64,000 nucleotides of DNA from an uncultured Winogradskyella sp. (lineage in GTDB: Bacteria > Bacteroidota > Bacteroidia > Flavobacteriales > Flavobacteriaceae): assembly GCF_947496485.1 (NCBI RefSeq), contig NZ_CANMCZ010000008.1, positions 1 through 64,000 on the forward strand, read 5' to 3'. How positions within the stretch are numbered: the first letter of the stretch is position 1; each line of letters starts with the position of its first letter. The translations under genes were made by a program, and so were the position numbers. The notes below the pieces were generated by a model. The model was not told where the DNA came from. It did no database searches and saw nothing but the letters and a program-made list of their open reading frames with translations. Positions 26,461 through 36,359 of the stretch are shown here, piece by piece.

Positions 26461-28234
26461 ACTATTTCTTACAACCGAAATGGACGTACAAACTTGGACA
26501 TACATTTTAGTCGGACTTACATTCACACTCTACATTGGTATTGCCATTTGGTCTAGAGCTGGTTCTACTAGAGAATTTTATGTTGCCGGTGGAGGCGTTT
26601 CTCCTTTAGCCAATGGTATGGCTACCGCAGCAGATTGGATGAGTGCGGCATCCTTTATTTCAATGGCAGGTATTATTTCTTTTGCAGGTTATGATGGAGC
26701 AGTTTACCTAATGGGTTGGACAGGCGGTTACGTTCTTTTAGCTTTACTCTTGGCGCCATACTTACGCAAGTTTGGAAAATTTACAGTTCCAGATTTTATT
26801 GGTGATCGTTATTATTCTAAAGCAGCTCGTATAGTTGCTGTATTTTGCGCGTTGCTAGTTTCATTTACTTATGTTGCAGGGCAAATGCGTGGAGTAGGTA
26901 TTGTATTTTCAAGATTCTTGGAAGTCGATATTAATACAGGTGTTATTATTGGAATGTTAATTGTGTTATTTTATGCTGTTCTCGGAGGAATGAAAGGGAT
27001 AACATATACACAGGTAGCCCAATATTGTGTTCTGATTTTTGCATTTATGGTGCCTGCAATTTTTATTTCTATTCAAATGACGGGTAATCCTATTCCACAA
27101 TTGGGGTTTGGAAGTGAATTGAGTGATGGATCAGGAACTTATTTATTAGATAAATTAGATGGTCTCAGTACGGAACTAGGTTTTGCAGAATATACCGAAG
27201 GTTCGAAATCGATGATTGATGTATTTGCAATTACTTTAGCACTTATGGTTGGTACAGCTGGTTTACCGCATGTTATAGTTCGATTTTTCACCGTGAAGCG
27301 TGTAAAGGATGCAAGAAAATCTGCTGGTATTGCTTTGCTGCTTATAGTTATATTATATACTTCTGCACCTGCCGTTGCTGTTTTTGCTAGAACTAACATG
27401 ATTGAAACCGTTTCAAATCAACCTTACGCTAAGGTACCAGAATGGTTTAAGAAATGGGAAGAAACAGAATTAGTAGTATTTACTGATAAAAATTCAGATG
27501 GTAATATCCAGTATTTGGCTGGTGATGCTTTTATAAAAGGTGAGAATGGAAAATTTGATTTTAATCAACCGAATCTAAGCACTAAAAATGAATTATACAT
27601 AGATCGAGATATCATGGTATTAGCAAATCCTGAAATTGCTAAGCTTCCAAATTGGGTTATTGCCTTAGTTGCTGCTGGTGGCTTAGCTGCTGCATTATCT
27701 ACAGCTGCTGGACTTTTACTAGTGATTTCGTCTTCTGTATCTCACGATTTAATAAAGAAAATAGTTAAACCTTCTATATCTGAAAATGGGGAACTGATCG
27801 CTGCGCGTTTGTCTGCAGTTGGTGCAGTTTGTATAGCTGGTTATTTCGGAATTAATCCTCCTGGATTTGTAGCTGCAGTTGTCGCTTTAGCTTTTGGCTT
27901 AGCTGCTGCATCTTTTTTTCCAGCTATTATTCTAGGGATTTTTTATAAACGAATGAATAAAGAAGGTGCTATTGCAGGAATGATTGTAGGTATAGTAAGT
28001 ATGCTTTTGTATATGATAAAGTACAAATTGGGTTGGCTTGATGACGTTCTTCCTAGCAAAAGTGAGTGGTGGTTCGGAATTTCTCCTGAAGGTTTTGGTA
28101 CTATTGCCATGTTGCTTAACTTTATCGTTTCAATAACCATTATGAAATTTACTAAAGCACCACCTCAAGAGGTTCAAGACATTGTGGAAAATATAAGAAT
28201 TCCAAGTGGTGCAAAAGAAGCTTTAAATCACTAA
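26444..28234 (+). CDS. Sodium:solute symporter, acetate-type large subunit
   Basis: 596 residues of the SSS family, in the VC_2705 subfamily that pairs with DUF4212. Typical are FYVAGGGVSPLANGMATAAD, YVAGQMRGVGIVFSRFLEV, AGTAGLPHVIVRFFTVK and LAAALSTAAGLLLVIS. A long soluble insert near residues 345-385 holds DKNSDGNIQYLA, an EF-hand-like loop. It likely imports acetate or another short carboxylate with Na+. acs follows 4 bp later, supporting acetate. The first three residues (MAM) leave the exact start open. Confidence 0.93.
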   Translation: MAMMNRLFLTTEMDVQTWTYILVGLTFTLYIGIAIWSRAGSTREFYVAGGGVSPLANGMATAADWMSAASFISMAGIISFAGYDGAVYLMGWTGGYVLLALLLAPYLRKFGKFTVPDFIGDRYYSKAARIVAVFCALLVSFTYVAGQMRGVGIVFSRFLEVDINTGVIIGMLIVLFYAVLGGMKGITYTQVAQYCVLIFAFMVPAIFISIQMTGNPIPQLGFGSELSDGSGTYLLDKLDGLSTELGFAEYTEGSKSMIDVFAITLALMVGTAGLPHVIVRFFTVKRVKDARKSAGIALLLIVILYTSAPAVAVFARTNMIETVSNQPYAKVPEWFKKWEETELVVFTDKNSDGNIQYLAGDAFIKGENGKFDFNQPNLSTKNELYIDRDIMVLANPEIAKLPNWVIALVAAGGLAAALSTAAGLLLVISSSVSHDLIKKIVKPSISENGELIAARLSAVGAVCIAGYFGINPPGFVAAVVALAFGLAAASFFPAIILGIFYKRMNKEGAIAGMIVGIVSMLLYMIKYKLGWLDDVLPSKSEWWFGISPEGFGTIAMLLNFIVSITIMKFTKAPPQEVQDIVENIRIPSGAKEALNH

Positions 28235-28238
28235 TTAA

Positions 28239-30146
28239 ATGAGTAATTACCATATAAAACAGTTTGAAGAATACTTTCAAGTCTACAGAAAATCAGTCAG
28301 AAATCCAGAACAATTTTGGGAAGAAATTGCTGAAGAGCATTTTGTATGGAGAAAAAAGTGGAACAATGTTTTAAGTTGGGATTTTTCGAAACCAGAGGTC
28401 AAATGGTTTGAAGGTGCGCAGCTCAACATCACAGAAAATTGTCTAGACAGACATCTGCCCACAAGAGGAGATAAGACAGCAATTATTTTTGAACCCAATG
28501 ACCCAAACGAAGATGCAGAGCATATATCATACAAACAGTTGCATGAGCGCGTTTGTAGATTTGCTAACGTGCTTAAAGAAAAAGGCATAGAAAAAGGGGA
28601 TAGGGTCTGTATTTATTTACCAATGATTCCTGAATTGGCAATTTCAGTTTTGGCTTGTGCAAGAATAGGAGCTATTCATTCAGTTGTCTTTGCAGGCTTT
28701 TCTTCAACAGCATTGTCTACAAGAATAAATGATTGTGATGCCAAAATGGTAATTACCTCAGATGGTTCTTATCGTGGTGCAAAAACTATAGACTTAAAAG
28801 GTATTGTTGATGAAGCTTTAGAAGACTGTCCAAACATAGCATCTGTTCTAGTAGCGAAGCGTATTAATTCTGATATTAATATGAAAGACGGTCGTGATTT
28901 TTGGTTGAAACCGCTTTTGGATGATGCATACAGTGATTGTAATGCCGAAATCTTAGATGCAGAAGATCCATTATTTATATTATATACATCTGGCTCAACA
29001 GGAAAGCCTAAAGGTATGATGCACACTAGTGGTGGTTACATGGTTTACACTGCATACACGTTTAAGAACGTATTTCAATATAGAGATGATGACGTGTATT
29101 GGTGTACAGCAGATATTGGTTGGATTACTGGTCATAGTTATATTGTTTATGGCCCTTTAGCTAATGGGGCAACTACAGTAATGTTTGAAGGTGTGCCTAG
29201 TTATCCAGACTTTGGTCGTTTTTGGGATATTGTAGAAAAGCATAAAGTGAATCAATTTTACACAGCACCAACTGCCATTAGAGCTTTAGCAAAACAAGGT
29301 ACAGAGTTTGTAGAAAAATATGATTTATCATCTCTAAAAGTTTTAGGAACTGTAGGAGAACCTATTAATGAAGAAGCATGGCATTGGTACGATGAAAATA
29401 TAGGCAAAAAGAAAAGCCCAATAGTAGATACTTGGTGGCAAACAGAAACAGGAGGTATTATGATTACTCCGATTCCGTTTTCAACACCAACAAAACCAAC
29501 ATATGCTACCTTACCATTTATTGGAATTCAACCAGCTTTAATGGATGAAGCAGGGAAAGAAATAAAAGGAAATCAAGTTGATGGTCGTTTATGTATAAAA
29601 TTTCCTTGGCCTTCAATGGCAAGAACAATTTGGGGAAATCACCAGCGCTATAAAGATACTTATTTTTCAGCCTTTGAAAACATGTATTTTACTGGTGATG
29701 GTGCATTAAGAGACGAAGTGGGTTATTACAGAATTACAGGTAGAGTAGATGACGTTATTATTGTTTCTGGTCACAACTTAGGAACAGCACCAATTGAAGA
29801 TGCTATTAATGAACATCCTGCAGTTGCAGAATCTGCTATTGTTGGTTTTCCTCACGATGTTAAAGGAAATGCACTCTATGGTTATGTTACACTTAAAGAT
29901 AGTGGAGAGAGTAGAAATCATGATAATCTAAAAAAAGAAATTAATCAATTAATTACAGACCGAATTGGTCCAATTGCAAAACTAGATAAAATTCAATTCA
30001 CAGAAGGTTTGCCTAAAACGCGTTCTGGTAAAATAATGAGAAGAATTTTGAGGAAAATTGCTAGTAATGAAACAGATCAGTTAGGTGATACGAGTACATT
30101 ATTAAATCCTGAAGTGGTCCAAGATATTATAAATAATGCGCTTTAA
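28239..30146 (+). CDS. acs: Acetyl-coenzyme A synthetase
   Basis: 635 residues, near the usual 640-650. AMP-forming: acetate + ATP + CoA gives acetyl-CoA. Present are the P-loop YTSGSTGKPKGMM, DTWWQTETGGIM, YFTGDGALRDE and the C-terminal PKTRSGKIMRRILR with K598, the lysine acetylated in homologues to switch activity off. It is the last gene of the AlsT/DUF4212/symporter/acs operon, so transport and activation of acetate are made together. Confidence 0.98.
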   Translation: MSNYHIKQFEEYFQVYRKSVRNPEQFWEEIAEEHFVWRKKWNNVLSWDFSKPEVKWFEGAQLNITENCLDRHLPTRGDKTAIIFEPNDPNEDAEHISYKQLHERVCRFANVLKEKGIEKGDRVCIYLPMIPELAISVLACARIGAIHSVVFAGFSSTALSTRINDCDAKMVITSDGSYRGAKTIDLKGIVDEALEDCPNIASVLVAKRINSDINMKDGRDFWLKPLLDDAYSDCNAEILDAEDPLFILYTSGSTGKPKGMMHTSGGYMVYTAYTFKNVFQYRDDDVYWCTADIGWITGHSYIVYGPLANGATTVMFEGVPSYPDFGRFWDIVEKHKVNQFYTAPTAIRALAKQGTEFVEKYDLSSLKVLGTVGEPINEEAWHWYDENIGKKKSPIVDTWWQTETGGIMITPIPFSTPTKPTYATLPFIGIQPALMDEAGKEIKGNQVDGRLCIKFPWPSMARTIWGNHQRYKDTYFSAFENMYFTGDGALRDEVGYYRITGRVDDVIIVSGHNLGTAPIEDAINEHPAVAESAIVGFPHDVKGNALYGYVTLKDSGESRNHDNLKKEINQLITDRIGPIAKLDKIQFTEGLPKTRSGKIMRRILRKIASNETDQLGDTSTLLNPEVVQDIINNAL

Positions 30147-30148
30147 AG

Positions 30149-30313
30149 TTATTCAGTATTGTTTGCTTTTTTAGTTTTTGCTAATTCAACAATAGCTTTT
30201 AAACGTGCTTTGCGCTCAGCTTCTTTAGATTTAATTTTATTCTTTTTTTGAGCAATCAGCTTGCTATGCTTGGCTTTGTTAGCTGTGTTTTTCTCACGTC
30301 CTTTTTTTGCCAT
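30149..30313 (-). CDS. 54-residue Lys-rich protein
   Basis: Translated by eye from the ATG at 30313 (minus) to TAA at 30149: the start is MAKKGREKNTANKAKHSK, the middle is KEAERKARLKAIVEL and the end is AKTKKANNTE. It is 54 residues, about one third Lys/Arg, predicted helical and cytoplasmic. Such small basic proteins are seen in flavobacteria. An RNA- or ribosome-binding role is possible but unproven. It ends 2 bp past the convergent acs stop, and the frame is clean over its whole length. Confidence 0.75.
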   Translation of the reverse strand: MAKKGREKNTANKAKHSKLIAQKKNKIKSKEAERKARLKAIVELAKTKKANNTE

Positions 30314-30383
30314 AGTATGAATATTTATAGGTAGTGAAATTACAACTTATAATATTTATCTTCGCCTGCTTAAATCTCGATCT

Positions 30384-31046
30384 ATGCTTAAAGCAGTTTT
30401 ATTTGATATGGATGGTGTCATAGTAGATACAGAGCCACTACATAGAAAAGCCTATCATCAAATGTTTGAGGATGTAAATATCAAAGTTGATTCAACTTTG
30501 TATGAATCCTTTACAGGGCAATCTACTATAAATATTTGTAAGCGTCTCGTTGAACATTTTGGCCTAAGTGATTCACCTGAAAACTTAATGAGCTTAAAAC
30601 GTAAGCACTATAAATATTTATTTGAAAATGATGATGAGCTAACTTTAATTGAAGGTGTTTTAGATTGCATAATAGATTATTATGATAATGGTATAAAATT
30701 AGTAGTAGCTTCTTCTGCTTCGATGGATGGGATCAATCAAATCTTTAAACGCTTTAATCTTAATCAATATTTCTCTGCAAAATTTAGCGGAGCAGATTTA
30801 AAAAAATCGAAACCACACCCAGAAATTTTCATTAAAGCGGCCAAATCAACAGGCTTCAAAAAGTCTGAATGTATGGTAATTGAAGATTCTACAAACGGTA
30901 TAAAAGCAGCTCATGCAGCCGGTATTTTTTGCACAGGTTTTAGAAGTGAGCACTCTTTAGGTCAAGATTATAGTTTAGCAAATATTGTTATTTCAGATTT
31001 TTCGGAAATAAGCACTCATAATCTTTCAATAAAATTGAAAAACTAA
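30384..31046 (+). CDS. HAD-IA hydrolase, beta-phosphoglucomutase-like
   Basis: 220 residues. Motif I is LFDMDGVIVDTEPLH (D8, D10), VVASSAS is motif II, KPHPEIF contains the motif III lysine, and EDSTNGIKAAHAAG is motif IV. The helical cap follows motif I. Members hydrolyse or isomerise phosphorylated sugars or nucleotides. No operon partner is nearby, so the substrate is unknown. Confidence 0.92.
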   Translation: MLKAVLFDMDGVIVDTEPLHRKAYHQMFEDVNIKVDSTLYESFTGQSTINICKRLVEHFGLSDSPENLMSLKRKHYKYLFENDDELTLIEGVLDCIIDYYDNGIKLVVASSASMDGINQIFKRFNLNQYFSAKFSGADLKKSKPHPEIFIKAAKSTGFKKSECMVIEDSTNGIKAAHAAGIFCTGFRSEHSLGQDYSLANIVISDFSEISTHNLSIKLKN

Positions 31047-31171
31047 AAAGTTATACTAGAGAACATTAAGTAATTTGAATGATATAGATTTTAACAATTA
31101 ATAACATAGAAATTTCTCAATTATTCTATATCTTGTGTGAATCAAAACCATATTAATTAATCAAAAAAATT

Positions 31172-33763
31172 ATGAATATCAAAAAACGAAATGTCCTTAG
31201 ATTATTGTCTCTAGCATTTCTGATGTGCGCATTTGTTGCACCTCAAAATCTAGAAGCTCAGCGTAAAAAGAAAAAGAAAAAAGATAAAACTGAAGCGCCT
31301 GCACCAAAACCTAAATCAAAAGAAAAGTCCATAAAAGATCTTACAAAATCTAGCAAGAAGATTGAAGGACTTTTTACTATGTATAGAGATACTGTTACTG
31401 GTACTTTACAAATGGTAGTTAGTGATGACCACTTAGACAAAGATTACATTCATTTCAATCAAGTGTCAAATGGTGTGCTTGATGCTGGAAGATTTAGAGG
31501 AGCCTATGGTGGTTCAAAAGTTTTCAAAGTAAAAAAATACTATAATAAAATAGAATTTGTATCTCAAAATACCTCTTTCTACTTTGATCCAGAAAATGCT
31601 ATTTCTAAATCCAAAGATGCTAATATGAGTGAAGGTATCATGGCATCTGTAAAAATTGAAGCTCATGACAAAAAAGAAGGTCTTTATTTAATTAAAGCTG
31701 ATGATTTATTTCTAAAAGAAATATTTGCTCAAGTAAAGCCACCACGTTTTCCTGGTTCTAGTCCATTCGCCTTTAGCCTTGGTAATCTTGATAAAACAAA
31801 AACTAAGATTAATAGTATTAAAAACTATGAGGATAACACAAACCTTGAAGTTGAGTATGTATACTCAAAACCCTCAATTTTAAACGGTGGTTCTAGAGCA
31901 GTCACAGATGGCAGAAATGTTAGTATTAAAGTATTTCATAGTTTAATCGCCATGCCAGAGAATGATTATGAACCTCTTTTAGACGATCCTAGAGTAGGTT
32001 ATTTTACAACTCAGGTTAATGACCAAACTGCTACCAACTCAACACCTTTTAAAGATTTGGTACATCGCTGGAATTTAGTTAAAAAGGACCCAAGCGCTGC
32101 AATTTCTGAACCTGTAGAACCAATCACATGGTGGATGGAAAATTCTACACCTGTAGAGTGGAGAGAAACAATTACACAAGGTGTATTAGAATGGAATAAA
32201 GCCTTTGAAAAAGCAGGATTTAAAAATGCAATGGTCGTAAAAATGCAACCAGATGATGCAGATTGGGACGCTGGTGATATTAACTATAACGTATTACGTT
32301 GGACGTCTTCACCTAATCCACCTTTTGGTGGTTATGGACCAAGCTTCGTAAACCCGAAGACAGGAGAAATAATTGGTGCAGATATTATGTTAGAGTATGT
32401 GCATTTTACAAATAGAGTATTCTATGACCAATTATTTGAGTTAGCAAAAGCTGATGTGGAATTTGATGCTTCAGAATATTTAAAAAAGAATAAGGTTTTA
32501 TGCTCTTTCGGTCATGTAATGCACGAAAACACGATGTTTGGACAAGCAGTTATTGAAGCGTCTGGTAACTCTGATTTAGAGATGGCTCGTATGAAAAAAG
32601 AATCGATGCTAGCTTTAATTATGCATGAAGTTGGTCATACTCTTGGTTTAAACCATAACATGAAGGCGAGTCAATTATTTTCACCTGAGGAATTAGCAAA
32701 TAAAGATTTTATAGAAGGTAAATGCTTGACAGGTTCTGTAATGGACTATGCAGGTATTAATCTTACTAAAGATAGATCTAAACAAGGACAATACTATGAT
32801 ACCTCAGTTGGTCCATACGACGTTTGGGCAATACAGTTTGGTTATACGCCTTTTAACTCTGAAAGCGAAAAAGTTGCGTTATTAAATAGATCTACAGAAC
32901 CCGAATTAATATTTGGTAATGATGCAGATGATATGCGTGCACCAGGAAAAGCAATTGATCCTAGAGTAATGATTGGGGATTTATCTAATGATCAAATAGG
33001 ATATTCTATTGACAGAATAGCGTTAGTAGATAGTATGATGAACTCTGTTAAATCCAAATTTTCTAAATCTGGAGAATCTTACCAAGAATTAAGACGTGCT
33101 TATTATTTATTAAGTGGACAACGCGCCATAGCTACAGGTGTTATTTCTAGATTTATAGGTGGTGTTTATGTAGATAGAGCAATGATTGGTCAAGAAGGTG
33201 GTACGCAACCATATACACCAGTAAGTTTAGAAGACCAAAAACGCGCTATGAATGCTTTAAAGAAGTACGCTTTCGCACCAGATGCTTTTAGTGCACCAAG
33301 TGAGTTATATAATTACTTAGCAATGCAGCGTCGTGGTTATAACTTTTTTGGAGGTCCAGAAGATCCAAAAATCCATAGGCAGGTATTAATTTATCAACAA
33401 AATATTCTAAGACATATCTTACATCCAAATACTTTGCAAAGAATTACAGATAGTGAGTTATATGGTAATGAGTATACTTTATCTTCTTTTATGACAGACT
33501 TAAATTCTGCTATTTTTAAAGCTGATATTTATGGTAATGTTAATTCGTTTAGACAAAATTTACAAATTGCATATACCGACATGCTTATCGATATGTTAAC
33601 AGGAAAGCAAAACAGTAGATATACAAATAATGCAAAATCAATGGCATTATATAATTTAAAACGCATTAGAACCATGGCTGCACCTGCAGGCAATGTCTCT
33701 AGTAAGGCTCATAAACAGCATTTGCGTACTTTAATAGATAATGCACTTAAAGAAGTAAAATAA
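31172..33763 (+). CDS. Exported zinc metalloprotease (DUF5117 family)
   Basis: 863 residues. Signal peptide ending FVAPQNLEAQ, then a Lys-rich segment (RKKKKKKDKTEAPAPKPK), DUF5118/DUF5117-type domains, and a catalytic HEVGHTLGLNH at residues 485-495, the HExxHxxGxxH zinc site of metzincin-like peptidases. SVMDYAG downstream is the Met-turn candidate. It is likely periplasmic or outer-membrane associated, degrading extracellular proteins. It has a paralogue at 41048. A strong terminator follows. Confidence 0.93.
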   Translation: MNIKKRNVLRLLSLAFLMCAFVAPQNLEAQRKKKKKKDKTEAPAPKPKSKEKSIKDLTKSSKKIEGLFTMYRDTVTGTLQMVVSDDHLDKDYIHFNQVSNGVLDAGRFRGAYGGSKVFKVKKYYNKIEFVSQNTSFYFDPENAISKSKDANMSEGIMASVKIEAHDKKEGLYLIKADDLFLKEIFAQVKPPRFPGSSPFAFSLGNLDKTKTKINSIKNYEDNTNLEVEYVYSKPSILNGGSRAVTDGRNVSIKVFHSLIAMPENDYEPLLDDPRVGYFTTQVNDQTATNSTPFKDLVHRWNLVKKDPSAAISEPVEPITWWMENSTPVEWRETITQGVLEWNKAFEKAGFKNAMVVKMQPDDADWDAGDINYNVLRWTSSPNPPFGGYGPSFVNPKTGEIIGADIMLEYVHFTNRVFYDQLFELAKADVEFDASEYLKKNKVLCSFGHVMHENTMFGQAVIEASGNSDLEMARMKKESMLALIMHEVGHTLGLNHNMKASQLFSPEELANKDFIEGKCLTGSVMDYAGINLTKDRSKQGQYYDTSVGPYDVWAIQFGYTPFNSESEKVALLNRSTEPELIFGNDADDMRAPGKAIDPRVMIGDLSNDQIGYSIDRIALVDSMMNSVKSKFSKSGESYQELRRAYYLLSGQRAIATGVISRFIGGVYVDRAMIGQEGGTQPYTPVSLEDQKRAMNALKKYAFAPDAFSAPSELYNYLAMQRRGYNFFGGPEDPKIHRQVLIYQQNILRHILHPNTLQRITDSELYGNEYTLSSFMTDLNSAIFKADIYGNVNSFRQNLQIAYTDMLIDMLTGKQNSRYTNNAKSMALYNLKRIRTMAAPAGNVSSKAHKQHLRTLIDNALKEVK

Positions 33764-33788
33764 TAACTTTAAGTATTAGACTTACCGA

Positions 33789-33832
33789 AAGCACAAATGA
33801 CATTTAAGTTTTATCATTTGTGCTTTTTTTAT
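33789..33832 (+). terminator. Strong intrinsic terminator
   Basis: A perfect 12-bp stem (AAGCACAAATGA with TCATTTGTGCTT), 13-base loop and T run, 25 bases after the metalloprotease gene. Confidence 0.88.
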
Positions 33833-33841
33833 TAAATCATG

Positions 33842-36328
33842 TTACCCTTCAAAATCAAAGTCATCACCACCGTTTCCATTGTCACGACCAGAACGTTCTC
33901 GCCTTTTCTTTTGATTAAAACGATATGTAAATGCTAAATTAAATGAGCGCACGCGCCTTTGGAATTCACCATAGTTATTAAAACTATCAGTAAAATTATC
34001 GCTTATGCGTTTACGAGAATTAAACACATCTCTAATGTTAAATGCTATAGAAGCCTTATCTTTAAATAAGTCTTTACTAAATGCTAGATCCATTGAGAAA
34101 ATACCCTGATTGCGGCTTTGAGCAGTTTCTATAGGACCTCTATAAAATAGACGTGTTTGCCAATCTACATTTCCTGGTAATGTATATTTATTATTAAGCC
34201 TTACGAACCAGCTTAGATTGTCTGCATCGAAGTTTTGTCCTTCGAAATCACCTCTAGTACTAGAATTAAATAGATTAAAATTACCATTTAGGTTCCACTT
34301 TTTTGTTGGTCTATAGGTTAATGTAAATTCTAAACCGAACCTGTCGTTAGTTGCTAAATTAATAGGAGAGCGTCTTATCACAGGTACCAAATCAAAATTT
34401 TCATTTAACTGTTCAAAATCTGGGTCATTAATATTAATAGTCTGGTTAGTTTCAAAAATGTAGAAGTTATCCGTTTCCAGGGCAACAAAATTGAAGGCAT
34501 CTTTAGCACGCTGAAAATATATTGAACTAGTTAAAGATAGCTTACCGAATTTTTTGAAATAACCAATATCAAAAGCATTAGATGTACTTGGATCCAAATC
34601 TGGATTTCCTTGAAATAGGTTAGTGGCACTACTTCTCGAAGGAAATGGATTTATAAATCGAGATCGTGGTCTTCTTATACGTCTATTGTAGCCTAATGTT
34701 ATATTTTCATCTTCAGATAATTCAAAGGCTAGATTAACAGTAGGGAATAACTGGTGATACTCTTTTTTATCGAAATCACCACTTGTCACTTGGTCAATAG
34801 CAATGCGCGTTCCTTCATAACGTAATCCTAATAAGTAAGAAAACTTGTCGCCAATTTTATTACCATATTGCGAGTAAAATGCATTGACTTGTTGTTTAAA
34901 ATCTAGAGAATTACTGAGGTTTGTATTCACCTGGAATGTCTCACCATTATCAAAACTAGATTCTACAAGATAGTCTGTAAATAAATCAAAAAACTCACCA
35001 CGATAACCAAATTCAAACTGCCCTGTTTCGTTAATTGGTTGTACATAGTCCGCTTGTAAAAGAATACGGCCTTGGTTTTCGTCCGTAAGTACATTTTCAA
35101 CATCAAAACCATTTTGGTTAATCATAGATTGTTCTAACTCTCTACTGTCTTCGTATTGAAAATCGAAAGTTAATTTATGCTGACTGTTACCATTAAACTG
35201 CTTGTCGTAGCTTAATGCGTATTGTACTGTTTTGTCATCCTCGAGTTCAGGATCTCTTCGAATGGTTGTATTGGTAAGTGTGTTATTGGCGTCAAATTCT
35301 TGTGTGCGATTAAAGGTATTACTTTCGTTATCACTATCTCTGTAAACTAAGGTTGCAGTCAATGAGCTAGTTTCATTGACATACCATTCAACACCTGTAT
35401 TAGTGCTATAACCTTTCCTAACACGATCAAAATCGCGCTTTTCTACTAAAAATGTACTTGGATCATCACCATTGAAAAACTCAGTTTCGTTGAGCGCATT
35501 TCCTGGTGTTTCTCTATAATTGTAGCTTGTAGTATTAAAAATATTAACATCACCAGTTCTATAATTTATATTTCCAGAAATACCTGCTTGTAGAGGGTAA
35601 CCACCATTTACAGTAATTGCACCATTTAAACCTTGAAGTTTACTTCGTCTAAGGATTATGTTTAGTATACCTGCTGATCCCTCTGCATCGTATCTAGCTG
35701 AAGGAGATGTTATGACTTCTACGCGTTCTATTGCTTCAGCAGGCAACTGACGCAAGGCATCGGTTGAGTTAAGGCCAACTAACCCAGATGGCTTGCCATT
35801 GATTAAAATTCTAACGTCATCATTTCCTCTTAACGAAACTGCACCTTCTACATCAACTGAAACAGATGGTACGTTATCTAATACATCACTTACAGTACCA
35901 CCTCTAACGGTTAAATCTTTGCCAACATTATATACTTTCTTATCAAGTTTTATCTCTACAGTTGTACGTTCAGCAATAACTTCAACTTCGTTTAGGGATT
36001 CTACATCTACATTAAGTGCTACAGTACCAAGATTTATATCTTCCGAAATATTTTTGTCATAGTAATTTTTAGACTTGTATGAGATATATTCTACAACAAT
36101 ATCATACCTACCAATAGGTATTTTTAAGTTGAACTTCCCCTTAGAATCAGTAATAGTTCCTTCAATTATTGTATTGTCTGATTTAGACTGAAACGTAATC
36201 GTAGCGTATTCTAATGGGATATTAGAACCTTGTTCAACCACAGTTCCCTGAACTTTAACTTCTTTTTGAGCATGTGAAACAGCAACAGAAACAATAGCTA
36301 GGAGCGTAAAAATAAATTTGAATTTCAT
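33842..36328 (-). CDS. TonB-dependent-type outer-membrane receptor (OMP_b-brl_3)
   Basis: 828 residues from the ATG at 36328, which directly precedes a signal peptide (MKFKFIFTLLAIVSVAVSHAQ). An in-frame ATG at 36352 would add eight residues before it and is less likely. After the signal comes a carboxypeptidase-regulatory-like domain, a plug domain (VSDVLDNVPSVSVDVEGAVS and RLPAEAIERVEVITSPSARYDAEGSAG split across it) and a long barrel. The C-terminal tail is Arg-, Gly- and Asp-rich. It has no SusD partner. It lies just downstream of a LytTR regulator and a sensor kinase, so control by them is plausible. Confidence 0.93.
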   Translation of the reverse strand: MKFKFIFTLLAIVSVAVSHAQKEVKVQGTVVEQGSNIPLEYATITFQSKSDNTIIEGTITDSKGKFNLKIPIGRYDIVVEYISYKSKNYYDKNISEDINLGTVALNVDVESLNEVEVIAERTTVEIKLDKKVYNVGKDLTVRGGTVSDVLDNVPSVSVDVEGAVSLRGNDDVRILINGKPSGLVGLNSTDALRQLPAEAIERVEVITSPSARYDAEGSAGILNIILRRSKLQGLNGAITVNGGYPLQAGISGNINYRTGDVNIFNTTSYNYRETPGNALNETEFFNGDDPSTFLVEKRDFDRVRKGYSTNTGVEWYVNETSSLTATLVYRDSDNESNTFNRTQEFDANNTLTNTTIRRDPELEDDKTVQYALSYDKQFNGNSQHKLTFDFQYEDSRELEQSMINQNGFDVENVLTDENQGRILLQADYVQPINETGQFEFGYRGEFFDLFTDYLVESSFDNGETFQVNTNLSNSLDFKQQVNAFYSQYGNKIGDKFSYLLGLRYEGTRIAIDQVTSGDFDKKEYHQLFPTVNLAFELSEDENITLGYNRRIRRPRSRFINPFPSRSSATNLFQGNPDLDPSTSNAFDIGYFKKFGKLSLTSSIYFQRAKDAFNFVALETDNFYIFETNQTININDPDFEQLNENFDLVPVIRRSPINLATNDRFGLEFTLTYRPTKKWNLNGNFNLFNSSTRGDFEGQNFDADNLSWFVRLNNKYTLPGNVDWQTRLFYRGPIETAQSRNQGIFSMDLAFSKDLFKDKASIAFNIRDVFNSRKRISDNFTDSFNNYGEFQRRVRSFNLAFTYRFNQKKRRERSGRDNGNGGDDFDFEG

Positions 36329-36359
36329 GTTTCTATTTATATATAAGATCATAGATATA

